Shown here: positions 35,672-43,484 of the stretch, in pieces | How positions within the stretch are numbered: the stretch's first letter is position 1 | Layout of the letters: every line of letters starts with the position of its first letter | Notes under the pieces: model-generated | Seen by the model: the letters and a program-made list of their open reading frames with translations, nothing else | Databases searched by the model: none | What the model was told of the DNA's origin: nothing | Program-made: the position numbers and the translations under genes | Assembly (NCBI RefSeq): GCF_001297015.1 | Contig: NZ_LIGE01000045.1 | Coordinates: forward strand, 1 to 50,246 | DNA: 50,246 bases | Origin: Pseudomonas sp. RIT-PI-r | GTDB taxonomy: Bacteria > Pseudomonadota > Gammaproteobacteria > Pseudomonadales > Pseudomonadaceae | Direction: 5' to 3'

Positions 35672-36975
35672 GTCGCGGTAGCTACCTCAAGCATCTGGCC
35701 CTGAGCATGGGCACCAAACTGGCAATGATTGCCTTGCGCCTGCTGCGCAATGTGTTGCTGGCGCGGATTCTCGGCCCCAGTGAACGCGGTTTGTTCGCCC
35801 TGCTCAGCACTCTGCCGGACCTGATCAGCGCGGCTACCAGCGGCGGTTTGAATTCGGCAGTCGGTTATCAAGCGGCCAATCAGCGGCCGATGGGCGTGTT
35901 GCTCGCTCAGGTGTTGGTGTTCGGCTGTCTTCTGGCCGGGCTGCTGACCTTGCTGGTGGTCGCGCTGGCCCGTGAGTTCGGCAGCGAGCTCGATGTGACA
36001 ATGCAGCTCGGTCTGCTGGCGTGGCTGTTGCTGCTGGCGGTGCCGTTGACCGTGCTTAAAAGCGGCTTGCTGACCTTGCACAACGCATCGGGCGGCGTGG
36101 TCGCCTTTAATGTTCTGCGTCTGATCGAATCCCTCGCGCCGCTGCTGTTGTTTGTCGCGCTGTTCTGGATGTGGAAAGAGGCAGCACTCGAAGCCGCGCT
36201 GATCAGTTGGCTGGCCGGCATCAGTCTGGTGGTGCTGGTGGGCTGGATGTGGCTCAAACGCGCACAGCCGCTGCAACTGCAATGGGACCGTGCGAGCCAG
36301 AACGAGCTGCTGCGCTTCAGTGCGCGCAGCCATCCGGACCTGCTGTTTCAACAGATCATTCTGCGCTCCGACTACTTGTTTATCGGCGCCCTGCTGGGCA
36401 GTACCGCGCTCGGCCACTACGCCATGGCCAGTGCCGCCGCCGAGCTGTTGCTGATCGTTCCGGAGGCGGTCACCACACCACTGATGAAGCGACTGCTGCA
36501 ACAGGATAAAGGCATGGACAAGGTCACGCCGCTGGCCCTACGCCTGACCGCCACGGTGATGCTCGGCGCCTGCCTGACCATGGCTGTGATCGGCGAATGG
36601 TTGATCGTCACCCTGTTCGGCGTCGCTTACCAACCGGCCTACCCGGCGCTGCTCGCGTTGCTGCCGGGGCTGCTGGGCCTGTGCTATGCGAGCATTCTGC
36701 GCCTGGATCTGATTGGCAAGGATCGCCCCGGCACGGTGTCGTTGCTGATGGGCATCGGCGCGCTGCTCAACCTGGCGCTGAATCTGCTGTTGATTCCTGC
36801 CTACGGCATTGTCGGAGCAGCGGCGGCTTCATCAATCGCCTATCTGGCGGTGACGGTGGCGATGCTGGTGCTTTATTGCCGCTTGAGCAACGTGCCGTTC
36901 TGGCAAACCTTGATCATCCTGCCCAGCGACATCACCCCGATGTGGTTGATGCTGCAACGTCGGAAGACAGCATGA
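35668..36975 (+). CDS. Polysaccharide flippase (Wzx/oligosaccharide flippase family)
   Basis: A 435-residue MATE-fold membrane protein with about 12 to 14 hydrophobic segments and the Wzx-type N-terminus LALSMGTKLAMIALRLLRNV, then LLARILGPSERGLFALLSTL. A later conserved part reads YASILRLDLIGKDRPGTVSL. It flips the undecaprenyl-linked repeat to the periplasmic side. ATG 35668 overlaps the deacetylase stop; an earlier in-frame ATG at 35620 would overlap the deacetylase by 52 bases and is less likely. Confidence 0.9.
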   Translation: MSRGSYLKHLALSMGTKLAMIALRLLRNVLLARILGPSERGLFALLSTLPDLISAATSGGLNSAVGYQAANQRPMGVLLAQVLVFGCLLAGLLTLLVVALAREFGSELDVTMQLGLLAWLLLLAVPLTVLKSGLLTLHNASGGVVAFNVLRLIESLAPLLLFVALFWMWKEAALEAALISWLAGISLVVLVGWMWLKRAQPLQLQWDRASQNELLRFSARSHPDLLFQQIILRSDYLFIGALLGSTALGHYAMASAAAELLLIVPEAVTTPLMKRLLQQDKGMDKVTPLALRLTATVMLGACLTMAVIGEWLIVTLFGVAYQPAYPALLALLPGLLGLCYASILRLDLIGKDRPGTVSLLMGIGALLNLALNLLLIPAYGIVGAAAASSIAYLAVTVAMLVLYCRLSNVPFWQTLIILPSDITPMWLMLQRRKTA

Positions 36976-38891
36976 AACGCCTGGCCCTGCTGTTCGGACT
37001 CGGCCTGACGCTGAACGGTTTCGCGGCGCCGATGCAGTGGGGCGATATCCGTGACGGCAGTTTGTATCTGCAAGCGGATCGCCCGGACACCGTAACAGTG
37101 CGATGGGTGCCGGCATGGCAGGCCGAGGCCAATGAAGAGCATATTTATCTGCTCGATGGTCAGGGCAAGTTGCAGGGCGAACGGTTGATCAAAGCCAGCG
37201 AAACTCGCGGTTCGCAGAGCTGGACTTTGCTGCCCGGGGCTGCCAGCAGTCGACTGGAAATTCCCGGCTACAGCTTTCGTAGTTATCGGATTGAACATGA
37301 CGAAAAAACCGTGGCGCTGTTTGCCCCGGCCAAGGTGCATTTCAGCGCGGAAGTACGTAACGCCACTGAGCTGTATTTCAGAGTCGCACCCGGTGAACAC
37401 GCGGTGCTGGCCGGCAAGTTCCATGGCGGCGTCAGCGGTTTGCAGGCACAGCGGGTGGGCGATGAGCAAACGCTGACGCTGGCACTGAAACCCTATCGTG
37501 CCTATTGGCAGTTCGATCAGGTCGCCCTACCGGTCAGCCAACAGGAACAAGTCTGGCGCCTGCGTCTGCGAGGCACTGGCAAAGCGGCATTCTGGCTCGA
37601 CGGCACAGCCAATCTGTTTGCACAAAATCCGCAGCAGTTGCAGCCCTTGCGCGAAGATCCGGGGCAAACGCATTTGACCCTGCACGATAAAATTCTCGGC
37701 CGCACGCCGGATCTGGGCATTGCTCTGCCGTACCTCGTGCCACCACCCGCCAGCCATGCCTTACTTGATGCACTGAGGCCGGGGGCAGCGAGTTACTACA
37801 GCTTCGTTGACGTCACCGCGAAGAATCCACATTTCGAAGACGCGTTCCGTCAGCTTTATCAAAATCGCTTCGGCATTCGCCAGGACATCACCCTGCTCGC
37901 CGGCACCGGACGTCAGGCCGATCTGCGCGCCGATGCACAAAGCAACAGCGGCCTCGACGCCTGGCTCGCCGGCACCCGCGCCCTGGATGGCAAAGGCACG
38001 CATTACATCGGTTTCGCCGACGAGCCTAATCTCAACTATTCAAGTTACGAACAATACCGGGCGATCTTCAACAGCATGGCGCGGCAGGTGCGCAGCGACC
38101 CAGCCAACGCCAAGGCTGGCGTGCGCATCGCAATGCCGGCCAGCTCGCGGCTGGTCAATGGGCCGTTCACCGAAAACGCAGCGGACAAGCGCGGCATCGA
38201 TTGGGCGCGGCGTCTACTCAGTGAATCCGCCGATCAGGTCGATGCATTGGCCTGGCATGAATGGATGATTCGCGACTTGCTGGCCACCCGGGTCTACCGC
38301 GACAGCGTGCGCCGCGCAGCAGACCTGGTGGGGCTGGACGCTAAAGGTCAGCCACGTAAAGCATTGCTGCTGGATCAGACCAATCTGTCCAGTGGCTCGG
38401 CCCTGAGCCCCTACGATCAGGAAACCCATTACACCGCGCTGTGGTGGGCGTCGGTGGTCATCAATGCTTCTCAGGATGGCCTGCTGAGCATGCTCAACTG
38501 GTTTCAGGCGGCCGACGAACCGCCCTACGGCAAGGGCATGGTGCGCATACACGACGATGGTCGCTTCGAGCTCAAACCGGTGGGCCTTGCCCAGCAATTC
38601 ATCGCCCGGCATTGGCTGCCGCAAGTGCTGCAACTGGATAACGACGCTTTTGAGGTGGATGTCCTGGCGATGGCCGGCGACGAGCAGCGCGCACTGCTCG
38701 GGGTGAACAAAGGCACGCGCCTGCAACGCGTTGATCTGAGCGGTGCCAAGTGCCCGCTGAACCAGAGCGCCCTGCGTTTCTTCGGCGCTGACAATCGCAG
38801 CCACGACATACCGTTTGCCTGCGAAAACGGGCGCGTACGTTTCGAATTACCGGGGCAAACCCTGTTTGCCCTGACCTGGAGCGCTTCATGA
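36972..38891 (+). CDS. Secreted glycoside-hydrolase-like protein (PslG-like role)
   Basis: A 639-residue protein with a signal peptide (MKRLALLFGLGLTLNGFAAP). N-terminal beta-domains (to about residue 260) precede a TIM-barrel-like region with HYIGFADEPNLNYSSYEQYR near 355, an Asp-Glu-Pro-Asn block of the kind that holds a catalytic Glu in clan GH-A enzymes. It also has VRIAMPASSRLVNGPF, VDALAWHEWMIRDL with a further Glu, and QDGLLSMLNWFQA. The C-terminus is beta-rich. I cannot place it in a numbered family; a periplasmic glycosidase that trims or releases polymer, like PslG, fits the context. ATG 36972 overlaps the flippase stop (ATGA). A longer upstream frame is an overlap and is not used. 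Confidence 0.75.
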   Translation: MKRLALLFGLGLTLNGFAAPMQWGDIRDGSLYLQADRPDTVTVRWVPAWQAEANEEHIYLLDGQGKLQGERLIKASETRGSQSWTLLPGAASSRLEIPGYSFRSYRIEHDEKTVALFAPAKVHFSAEVRNATELYFRVAPGEHAVLAGKFHGGVSGLQAQRVGDEQTLTLALKPYRAYWQFDQVALPVSQQEQVWRLRLRGTGKAAFWLDGTANLFAQNPQQLQPLREDPGQTHLTLHDKILGRTPDLGIALPYLVPPPASHALLDALRPGAASYYSFVDVTAKNPHFEDAFRQLYQNRFGIRQDITLLAGTGRQADLRADAQSNSGLDAWLAGTRALDGKGTHYIGFADEPNLNYSSYEQYRAIFNSMARQVRSDPANAKAGVRIAMPASSRLVNGPFTENAADKRGIDWARRLLSESADQVDALAWHEWMIRDLLATRVYRDSVRRAADLVGLDAKGQPRKALLLDQTNLSSGSALSPYDQETHYTALWWASVVINASQDGLLSMLNWFQAADEPPYGKGMVRIHDDGRFELKPVGLAQQFIARHWLPQVLQLDNDAFEVDVLAMAGDEQRALLGVNKGTRLQRVDLSGAKCPLNQSALRFFGADNRSHDIPFACENGRVRFELPGQTLFALTWSAS

Positions 38892-38959
38892 ACCGCCCTT
38901 CGATGTTCTGCCCCGCGAGCCTTTTGCTGTGCGTGGGACCCTTAACAGGAGAAGAGACC

Positions 38960-39649
38960 ATGGATGTATTGCGAAGACTCTGCGGACATATCCGTCGTAA
39001 AGGCCTGCGAGCGACCTTGGCGAAGATCCGCAGAATGTACATTTTTGCCCATCAGGAACTGCTGTGGATGGAGCGCGATCTGGTCAGCCCCGTGCCGCCA
39101 CACAGCCTCAAACCCTACCCGCCACTGCGCATGCTGAAGATCACCGTAAACAACGTCAGCGCCTTTGCCCGCTACTTCGGCAACCGCGTCGGTGTCATGG
39201 CCGATTTGGCCAGTGACGGTCACACCGGGCATATGCATGTCGACGACAAAGGCGATGCCGTGGCGTTTATCTGGGGCACGCCACGCGACTATTTCGATCG
39301 GCATTACTACCGCTGCCGGTTTCCGGTTAAACCCGGCGAGTTTTTCGAATTCGGCGGCGAACTGACCCGTGCCTACTGGGGCACCGAGTTGTCGGTAGAT
39401 CTGCAACTGCGCCTGTGGGAAGCCATGGCCTTGAAAGGCTGCCGCAAAGTGGTCGATGTCTGTGACTCGAGCAATGTCCCGGCGCTCAAGCTGCACCTGC
39501 GCATGGGCTATACCGAACAACAGCGGATCATGAATATCTACACGCTGTTCGGCCGCTGGCGCTTCTATCGCGAAACCCGCTACAGCGTCTCGCGTCTGGC
39601 GGCGCTGGGTAAAACTTCCCGTCCACCTGTCAAAGCAACGGCGGCCTGA
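38960..39649 (+). CDS. GNAT-like acyltransferase 1, paralogue of the gene at 40841
   Basis: A 229-residue protein. The start at 38960 is chosen for its AGGAGAAG ribosome site and because the paralogue at 40841 begins the same way; an ATG at 38888 overlapping the previous stop would add 24 weakly conserved residues. Shared blocks with the paralogue are KGLRATLAKIRRMYIFAHQE, LLWMERDLVSPV, FARYFGNRVGVMADLASDGH, TGHMHVDD, FPVKPGEFFEFG and the helix/strand VVDVCDSSNVPALKLHLRMG, which has the GNAT shape (xNxxALxLYxxxGF). No export signal. Probably acylates a sugar precursor or peptide; the substrate is unknown. Confidence 0.8.
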   Translation: MDVLRRLCGHIRRKGLRATLAKIRRMYIFAHQELLWMERDLVSPVPPHSLKPYPPLRMLKITVNNVSAFARYFGNRVGVMADLASDGHTGHMHVDDKGDAVAFIWGTPRDYFDRHYYRCRFPVKPGEFFEFGGELTRAYWGTELSVDLQLRLWEAMALKGCRKVVDVCDSSNVPALKLHLRMGYTEQQRIMNIYTLFGRWRFYRETRYSVSRLAALGKTSRPPVKATAA

Positions 39650-39653
39650 ACCC

Positions 39654-40844
39654 ATGGTGATGCGATTCGAATGGCGCACCTCCCTGTGCGCTACCGACTT
39701 CCCGGCAACAGCCTACGAAGCACTACGCTTGCGCGTGGCCGACCACACGCCGTTCAACAACCTTGGCTGGTTGTGCGCGGCAGAGCAGGCCATGGGCGAG
39801 GATCAGCGCCTGCACATTCTGCTCGGCTGGCAATCCGAGCAATTGCTGCTGTGCCTGCCACTGGTGGCCAGCCGCGAACGCTTCGCTGGCGTACCGTTTC
39901 GCGTTTTGCATCACTTGGGTTATCCAATGGCCGATCGCCTGGCCCTGCTGTCGTTGCTCGGCAGCGAAGACATGCACAAGGCGCTGGTGCTGATCCGCAA
40001 ACATCTGCCCCATGCGCTGCTGCAACTCAATGAACTGTCGGAACCTGCCGGTGAAGAAAGTGCGCTCACCGAATGGATGGCGCGCAGTTCCACGGCTGAA
40101 CGGCGCCTGAGTTGCCGGGTGCCGGTGCATCTGATCAGCGATGCCGATCATCAGGAGATTTCCGGCGACCCGCGCTACAAGCTGCGTCGGGCACGCAAAC
40201 GGATTGCCGCATGCGATGCGCAAGTGCGGCGAATCACCCCCGATGCGCTGTCGATGCCTACGATTTTAGAAGCGCTGCAGGAAGTCGAGTCGGTCAGCTG
40301 GAAAGGTGACGAGGGCGTCGGGATTTTCGCCACCGAACGCAGTCGTCAGTGGATGCAAAGCGCCTTCACCGCCCTCGCCGCCCAAGGCCTGGTTCGGGTC
40401 GTGACGCTGGAGCTGAACGGCCGCTGCATCAGCTATCGCCTCGGCCTGCTCGAACAGGGCCGGCTCTACGATTACAACCTGGCGTTTTTGCCGCAGTACG
40501 CCGACCTCGGTAGCGGCCGGGTGCTGCTGGAGGAATGGATTCGTTGGGGGCTGGATGAGCACTGGCGCTGGATCGACGCGTCGCGGGTCAGCCTGGAAAA
40601 CTCCAGCCATCAACTGCACGAACGCATGACCGGGCAACTGGAACACTGGCGCTGGAGTTTCTACTCATGGCGCCCGAGCGGTCTGCTGCTGGGCCTGGGA
40701 CTACGCCTTTGGCACCACGTCAAACCGGCCCTGCAAAAATGGCGCGCACCGCGTGCCGGCAACTCGACGGCGGCGAACACATCCGAAATTCAACCGGCAA
40801 CACCATCCAACACACCTGGGCTAGCGCCTCGGAGGGCATCATGA
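39654..40844 (+). CDS. BioF2-like (CelD-type) acetyltransferase
   Basis: A 396-residue GNAT-superfamily protein. The N-terminal half has PFNNLGWLCAAEQAMGEDQR; the C-terminal acetyltransferase half has DPRYKLRRARKRIAACDAQV, a typical region of this family, then VESVSWKGDEGVG, VRVVTLELNGRCISYRLGLL and YDYNLAFLPQYADLGSGRVL. CelD-like proteins of exopolysaccharide operons are thought to acetylate polymer or precursor. ATG at 39654 (a second ATG lies at 39660). It sits between the two paralogous GNAT genes and overlaps the second (ATGA). Confidence 0.83.
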   Translation: MVMRFEWRTSLCATDFPATAYEALRLRVADHTPFNNLGWLCAAEQAMGEDQRLHILLGWQSEQLLLCLPLVASRERFAGVPFRVLHHLGYPMADRLALLSLLGSEDMHKALVLIRKHLPHALLQLNELSEPAGEESALTEWMARSSTAERRLSCRVPVHLISDADHQEISGDPRYKLRRARKRIAACDAQVRRITPDALSMPTILEALQEVESVSWKGDEGVGIFATERSRQWMQSAFTALAAQGLVRVVTLELNGRCISYRLGLLEQGRLYDYNLAFLPQYADLGSGRVLLEEWIRWGLDEHWRWIDASRVSLENSSHQLHERMTGQLEHWRWSFYSWRPSGLLLGLGLRLWHHVKPALQKWRAPRAGNSTAANTSEIQPATPSNTPGLAPRRAS

Positions 40845-41533
40845 GCGTCATCGAAAATCTGCTTCTGCGCATCAAACAAAAAGGTCTGCGCCGCACCCTT
40901 GGCGCGCTGTGGAAACGTTACGTGTTCGCTCACCGTGAATTGCTGTGGATGGAGCGCGACCTGGTCACGCCGATTGCCGCGAACAAACTGCGCCCCTGCG
41001 AAGGTTTGCGCAGAGTCGACATCACCGAGGACAACGCCAAGGCATTCGGCAAGTACTTTGGTGACCGCGTGGAGACCATGGCCGAGCTGGCCGCTGAAGG
41101 GCATACGGGGCACATGTACCTGGACGAGGACGATCACACCGTCGGGTTCGTCTGGGCCAGCACTCGCGACTATTACGACCGCCACTTCTACCGCTGCACG
41201 TTCCCGGTCAAGCCCGGTGAATACTTCCAGTTCGGTGCCGAAATTACCCGGCACTATTTCGGCAGTAGCTTGACCGTCGATGCACAGACCGCACTTTGGC
41301 AAGTCATGTCTGCCCGAGGCTTTAAAAAAGTCGTGGATATCTGCGACAACGCCAATGTACAGGCCCTGAAGATGCATATTCGCCTGGGCTATCAGGAACA
41401 AGGGCATATCACGCATGTTTACGACCTGTTCGGGCACTGGCGTTTCTTCCGCGAATCGAACTACAGCGATTCAAGGCTGGAGGCGCTGCGCAAGCCGGAA
41501 AGACCAGTAGTGACGGCGGCGGCGCAGGCTTGA
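40841..41533 (+). CDS. GNAT-like acyltransferase 2, paralogue of the gene at 38960
   Basis: A 230-residue protein closely similar in layout to the one at 38960: KGLRRTLGALWKRYVFAHRE, LLWMERDLVTPI, FGKYFGDRVETMAELAAEGH, TGHMYLDEDD, FPVKPGEYFQFG, VVDICDNANVQALKMHIRLG, HWRFFRESNY. The nearest ribosome site is GGAGGGCATC before ATG 40841. It is the last gene of the operon; the REP pair follows after 35 bases. Two divergent copies in one operon suggest two acylation positions or donors. Confidence 0.8.
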   Translation: MSVIENLLLRIKQKGLRRTLGALWKRYVFAHRELLWMERDLVTPIAANKLRPCEGLRRVDITEDNAKAFGKYFGDRVETMAELAAEGHTGHMYLDEDDHTVGFVWASTRDYYDRHFYRCTFPVKPGEYFQFGAEITRHYFGSSLTVDAQTALWQVMSARGFKKVVDICDNANVQALKMHIRLGYQEQGHITHVYDLFGHWRFFRESNYSDSRLEALRKPERPVVTAAAQA

Positions 41534-41568
41534 TTCAGTCTGGATATTTGTGGCGGCTTTGATGCCGC

Positions 41569-41635
41569 CATCGCGAGCAGGCTCACTCCTACAGGGGTAT
41601 GCATTTCAAATGTAGGAGCGAGCCTGCTCGCGATG
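41569..41635. repeat. Inverted REP pair closing the exopolysaccharide operon
   Basis: Arms 41569-41593 and 41611-41635 match as complements except for one position (CTCACTCC versus GGAGCGAG). It lies between two convergent genes (ends at 41533 and 41659) and probably acts as a bidirectional mRNA end or stabiliser. Confidence 0.92.
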
Positions 41636-41658
41636 AGGCCGGCAGCCGCATCGATCGA

Positions 41659-42456
41659 TCAGGCCTTGGTGGCGACTAGGGTAAAGCACATCGGCATCTG
41701 CGCCTCTCGATTCAGATACCGGTCATAAACCTCTTCCCGATTCGAATGCGCGTATTCCTTGAAGTGCGCGATGTTCAGCCCTGCCCCGATGGCACCACTG
41801 AAAATCGCCCCCAGCGTATGCACAAACCAATACGACTTCGCCGCCTGCTGCTCAACCTTGCCGACGTAGACAATCGGTTCTTCCTGCACAAACGGCTCGG
41901 CGCGGAAGTACGAACTGGCGAGGCGATACGGATCCTCTGCGTCGGGATCGACCATCTCCAGAAATGGATGGGTTTCATAGATAACCAGTTTCCCACCCGG
42001 TTTCAGCGTTGAAGCAACATGGCCGAAAAACTCACCGATGTCCGGCATCCAGTTCAAAACACCAATGGTGATCAGTGCCACGTCAAACCGGTTCTGCAAA
42101 GACGCTGGCAGGTGATGAATATCGGTTTCGATGAACTCGGCGTTATGCGGTGAACGCTTGTTCAGCTCACGCGCCTGTTCGAGAAACGCCGACGACTGAT
42201 CGACACCGACCACGCTTCTGGCACCGAGCGCAAACAGGGAGAGACTCTCGCGGCCGTTGTTGCAGCCCAGTTGAATCACATCCTTGCCATCGACCTCCAG
42301 CAACCCGCTCAACGTCTCATCAAGGCAAGAGAAATCCGCCTGCGCGACTTCGCCGAGCAAGGCCTGCCAATCAGGCGAATCCTGGTGATGGCGAGCGGAA
42401 TCGTTCCACGCCTGTCGATTGCTGTCGATGGCGGTTTTATTGTTGGGCACTTCCAT
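41659..42456 (-). CDS. Class I SAM-dependent methyltransferase
   Basis: A 265-residue enzyme with the glycine-rich SAM motif DVIQLGCNNGRESLSLFALG near residue 60-75, the acidic loop VVGVDQSSAFLEQARELN, ETDIHHLPASLQNRFDVALI and the KPGGKLVIYETHPFLEM motif. It resembles methyltransferases acting on small molecules; the substrate is unknown. ATG 42456 is chosen with a GGAG ribosome site; the frame upstream runs into a REP pair. Convergent with the polysaccharide operon and not part of it. Confidence 0.88.
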   Translation of the reverse strand: MEVPNNKTAIDSNRQAWNDSARHHQDSPDWQALLGEVAQADFSCLDETLSGLLEVDGKDVIQLGCNNGRESLSLFALGARSVVGVDQSSAFLEQARELNKRSPHNAEFIETDIHHLPASLQNRFDVALITIGVLNWMPDIGEFFGHVASTLKPGGKLVIYETHPFLEMVDPDAEDPYRLASSYFRAEPFVQEEPIVYVGKVEQQAAKSYWFVHTLGAIFSGAIGAGLNIAHFKEYAHSNREEVYDRYLNREAQMPMCFTLVATKA

Positions 42457-42547
42457 GGCGCACTCCGGACGATGCTCGTGATTGAGCGGATCCGAGTCTA
42501 GATCAGCCCGGCAATTGCGGTTGTTGCAAACTTGTAAGCCAATTCGT

Positions 42548-42630
42548 GTAGGAGCTGCCGCAGGCTGCGATCTTTTGATCTTGTTTTTAAAGGTCAAGAT
42601 CAAAAGATCGCAGCCTGCGGCAGCTCCTAC
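42548..42630. repeat. Inverted REP pair, GTAGGAGCTGCCG type
   Basis: Arms 42548-42583 and 42595-42630, 36 bases each, exact complements (GTAGGAGCTGCCGCAGGCTG...). It is the same family as 17043-17125. It lies between the divergent methyltransferase gene and the decayed toxin-antitoxin pair, and may have replaced the start of the toxin gene. Confidence 0.93.
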
Positions 42631-42644
42631 ATATCTGAGTGTTC

Positions 42645-42773
42645 ATGCCTACAAGTGTCGGCGAATTATCAAAACAGATAGCGGACACGGCTGACTATTC
42701 AACTCTGCTCACATGGATATCCTCACAAAGCGCAGACATCCGACGCGCACAAAAAATGGCTAAGGAGGTTTAA
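42645..42773 (+). pseudogene. Remnant of a HigB/RelE-type toxin (C-terminal end)
   Basis: A 42-codon frame (MPTSVGELSKQIADTADYST at its start) whose end SSQSADIRRAQKMAKEV has the C-terminal signature of the addiction-module killer family (SQxxDIxRAxxLAxE). The first 25 residues do not match a toxin and the catalytic core is absent, so it is a truncated toxin gene joined to other sequence beside the REP pair. It ends two bases before the ATG of the antidote-like gene, as in intact higBA-type pairs. Confidence 0.55.
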
Positions 42774-42775
42774 CC

Positions 42776-42955
42776 ATGAGCCAGACGTTAACGATTTTCG
42801 ACGTGGCAGCATTGCTGGACAGTGACGAAGCCATCAGCGAATACCTGTCCCAGGTTCTTGCAGACGGGGATAACGAAGAGTTTCTTCGCGCAATCGGCTA
42901 TGTCCTCAAGGCCTGCGCACAGCCGGGGCATGTGATCAATCACCCGGTTGTTTGA
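42776..42955 (+). CDS. Truncated HigA-type antidote protein (59 residues)
   Basis: The sequence MSQTLTIFDVAALLDSDEAI then SEYLSQVLADGDNEEFLRAI matches the start of putative addiction-module antidotes (FDxAxxLxSxExIxxYLxxxLxxGD). The usual helix-turn-helix C-terminal part is missing: the protein ends GYVLKACAQPGHVINHPVV. It has a strong ribosome site (TAAGGAGGTTTAACC), which also lies in the toxin's last codons. With the toxin remnant it marks an inactive toxin-antitoxin locus, though the short antidote may still be expressed. Confidence 0.65.
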   Translation: MSQTLTIFDVAALLDSDEAISEYLSQVLADGDNEEFLRAIGYVLKACAQPGHVINHPVV

Positions 42956-43011
42956 ATGTCGGGCAGCTATAGTTAATAGCCTTGGGGAAAACCGCACTCG
43001 CAGGTGCCGCC

Positions 43012-43359
43012 ATGCATATGCTCGCTCGGCTGTTGTTGACCGGCTGTCTGCTTGCTGCCACTCAGGCGCAAGCGCTGGACAGCAATTTCAATTATTACGG
43101 GCCCAACCAGCCCTTCGCCCACCCTGCTCCGTATTCGCTGGGTTCCACACCGCCCAAACCTTACGACGATACGGCGCCGCAGGATTTTGTGGTGATTCCG
43201 GGTGACCATGAGTTCTACGATTCACAATTGCCGACGGTGGCGGATGCGACGGTGCGGGTGTTTATTCGCACGTACGATGCCGAGCGCGGGATTTATGTGA
43301 ATGACGAGGTGCTGGATCCGGGGTGTTTGCTGGAGTGTTTGAGCCGGCAGCAGCATTGA
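43012..43359 (+). CDS. Small secreted hypothetical protein
   Basis: A 115-residue precursor with signal peptide (MHMLARLLLTGCLLAATQAQ, cleaved near QALDS). The mature part is about 95 residues, Tyr/Pro-rich at first (NFNYYGPNQPFAHPAPYSLG), then beta-rich (TVRVFIRTYDAERGIYVNDE) and ending with two Cys (CLLECLS), which could form a disulphide. A TGC in the signal region is not a clear lipobox. Start chosen at 43012 to give the signal peptide. Unknown function. Confidence 0.7.
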   Translation: MHMLARLLLTGCLLAATQAQALDSNFNYYGPNQPFAHPAPYSLGSTPPKPYDDTAPQDFVVIPGDHEFYDSQLPTVADATVRVFIRTYDAERGIYVNDEVLDPGCLLECLSRQQH

Positions 43360-43378
43360 TCCGGCACCTCCGATCCCT

Positions 43379-43467
43379 TGTAGGAGTGAGCCTGCTCGCG
43401 ATAGCGGTGTGTCAGCAATAAAGAGGTCGACTGACACACCGCTATCGCGAGCAGGCTCACTCCTACA
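43379..43467. repeat. Long inverted REP pair (37-bp perfect arms)
   Basis: Arms 43379-43415 (TGTAGGAGTGAGCCTGCTCG...) and 43431-43467 are exact complements around a 15-base loop. This is the longest and most perfect REP pair in the window. It lies between the convergent ends of the small secreted protein and the response regulator. Confidence 0.94.
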
Positions 43468-43484
43468 GGGAATTTGCGGTGGGG

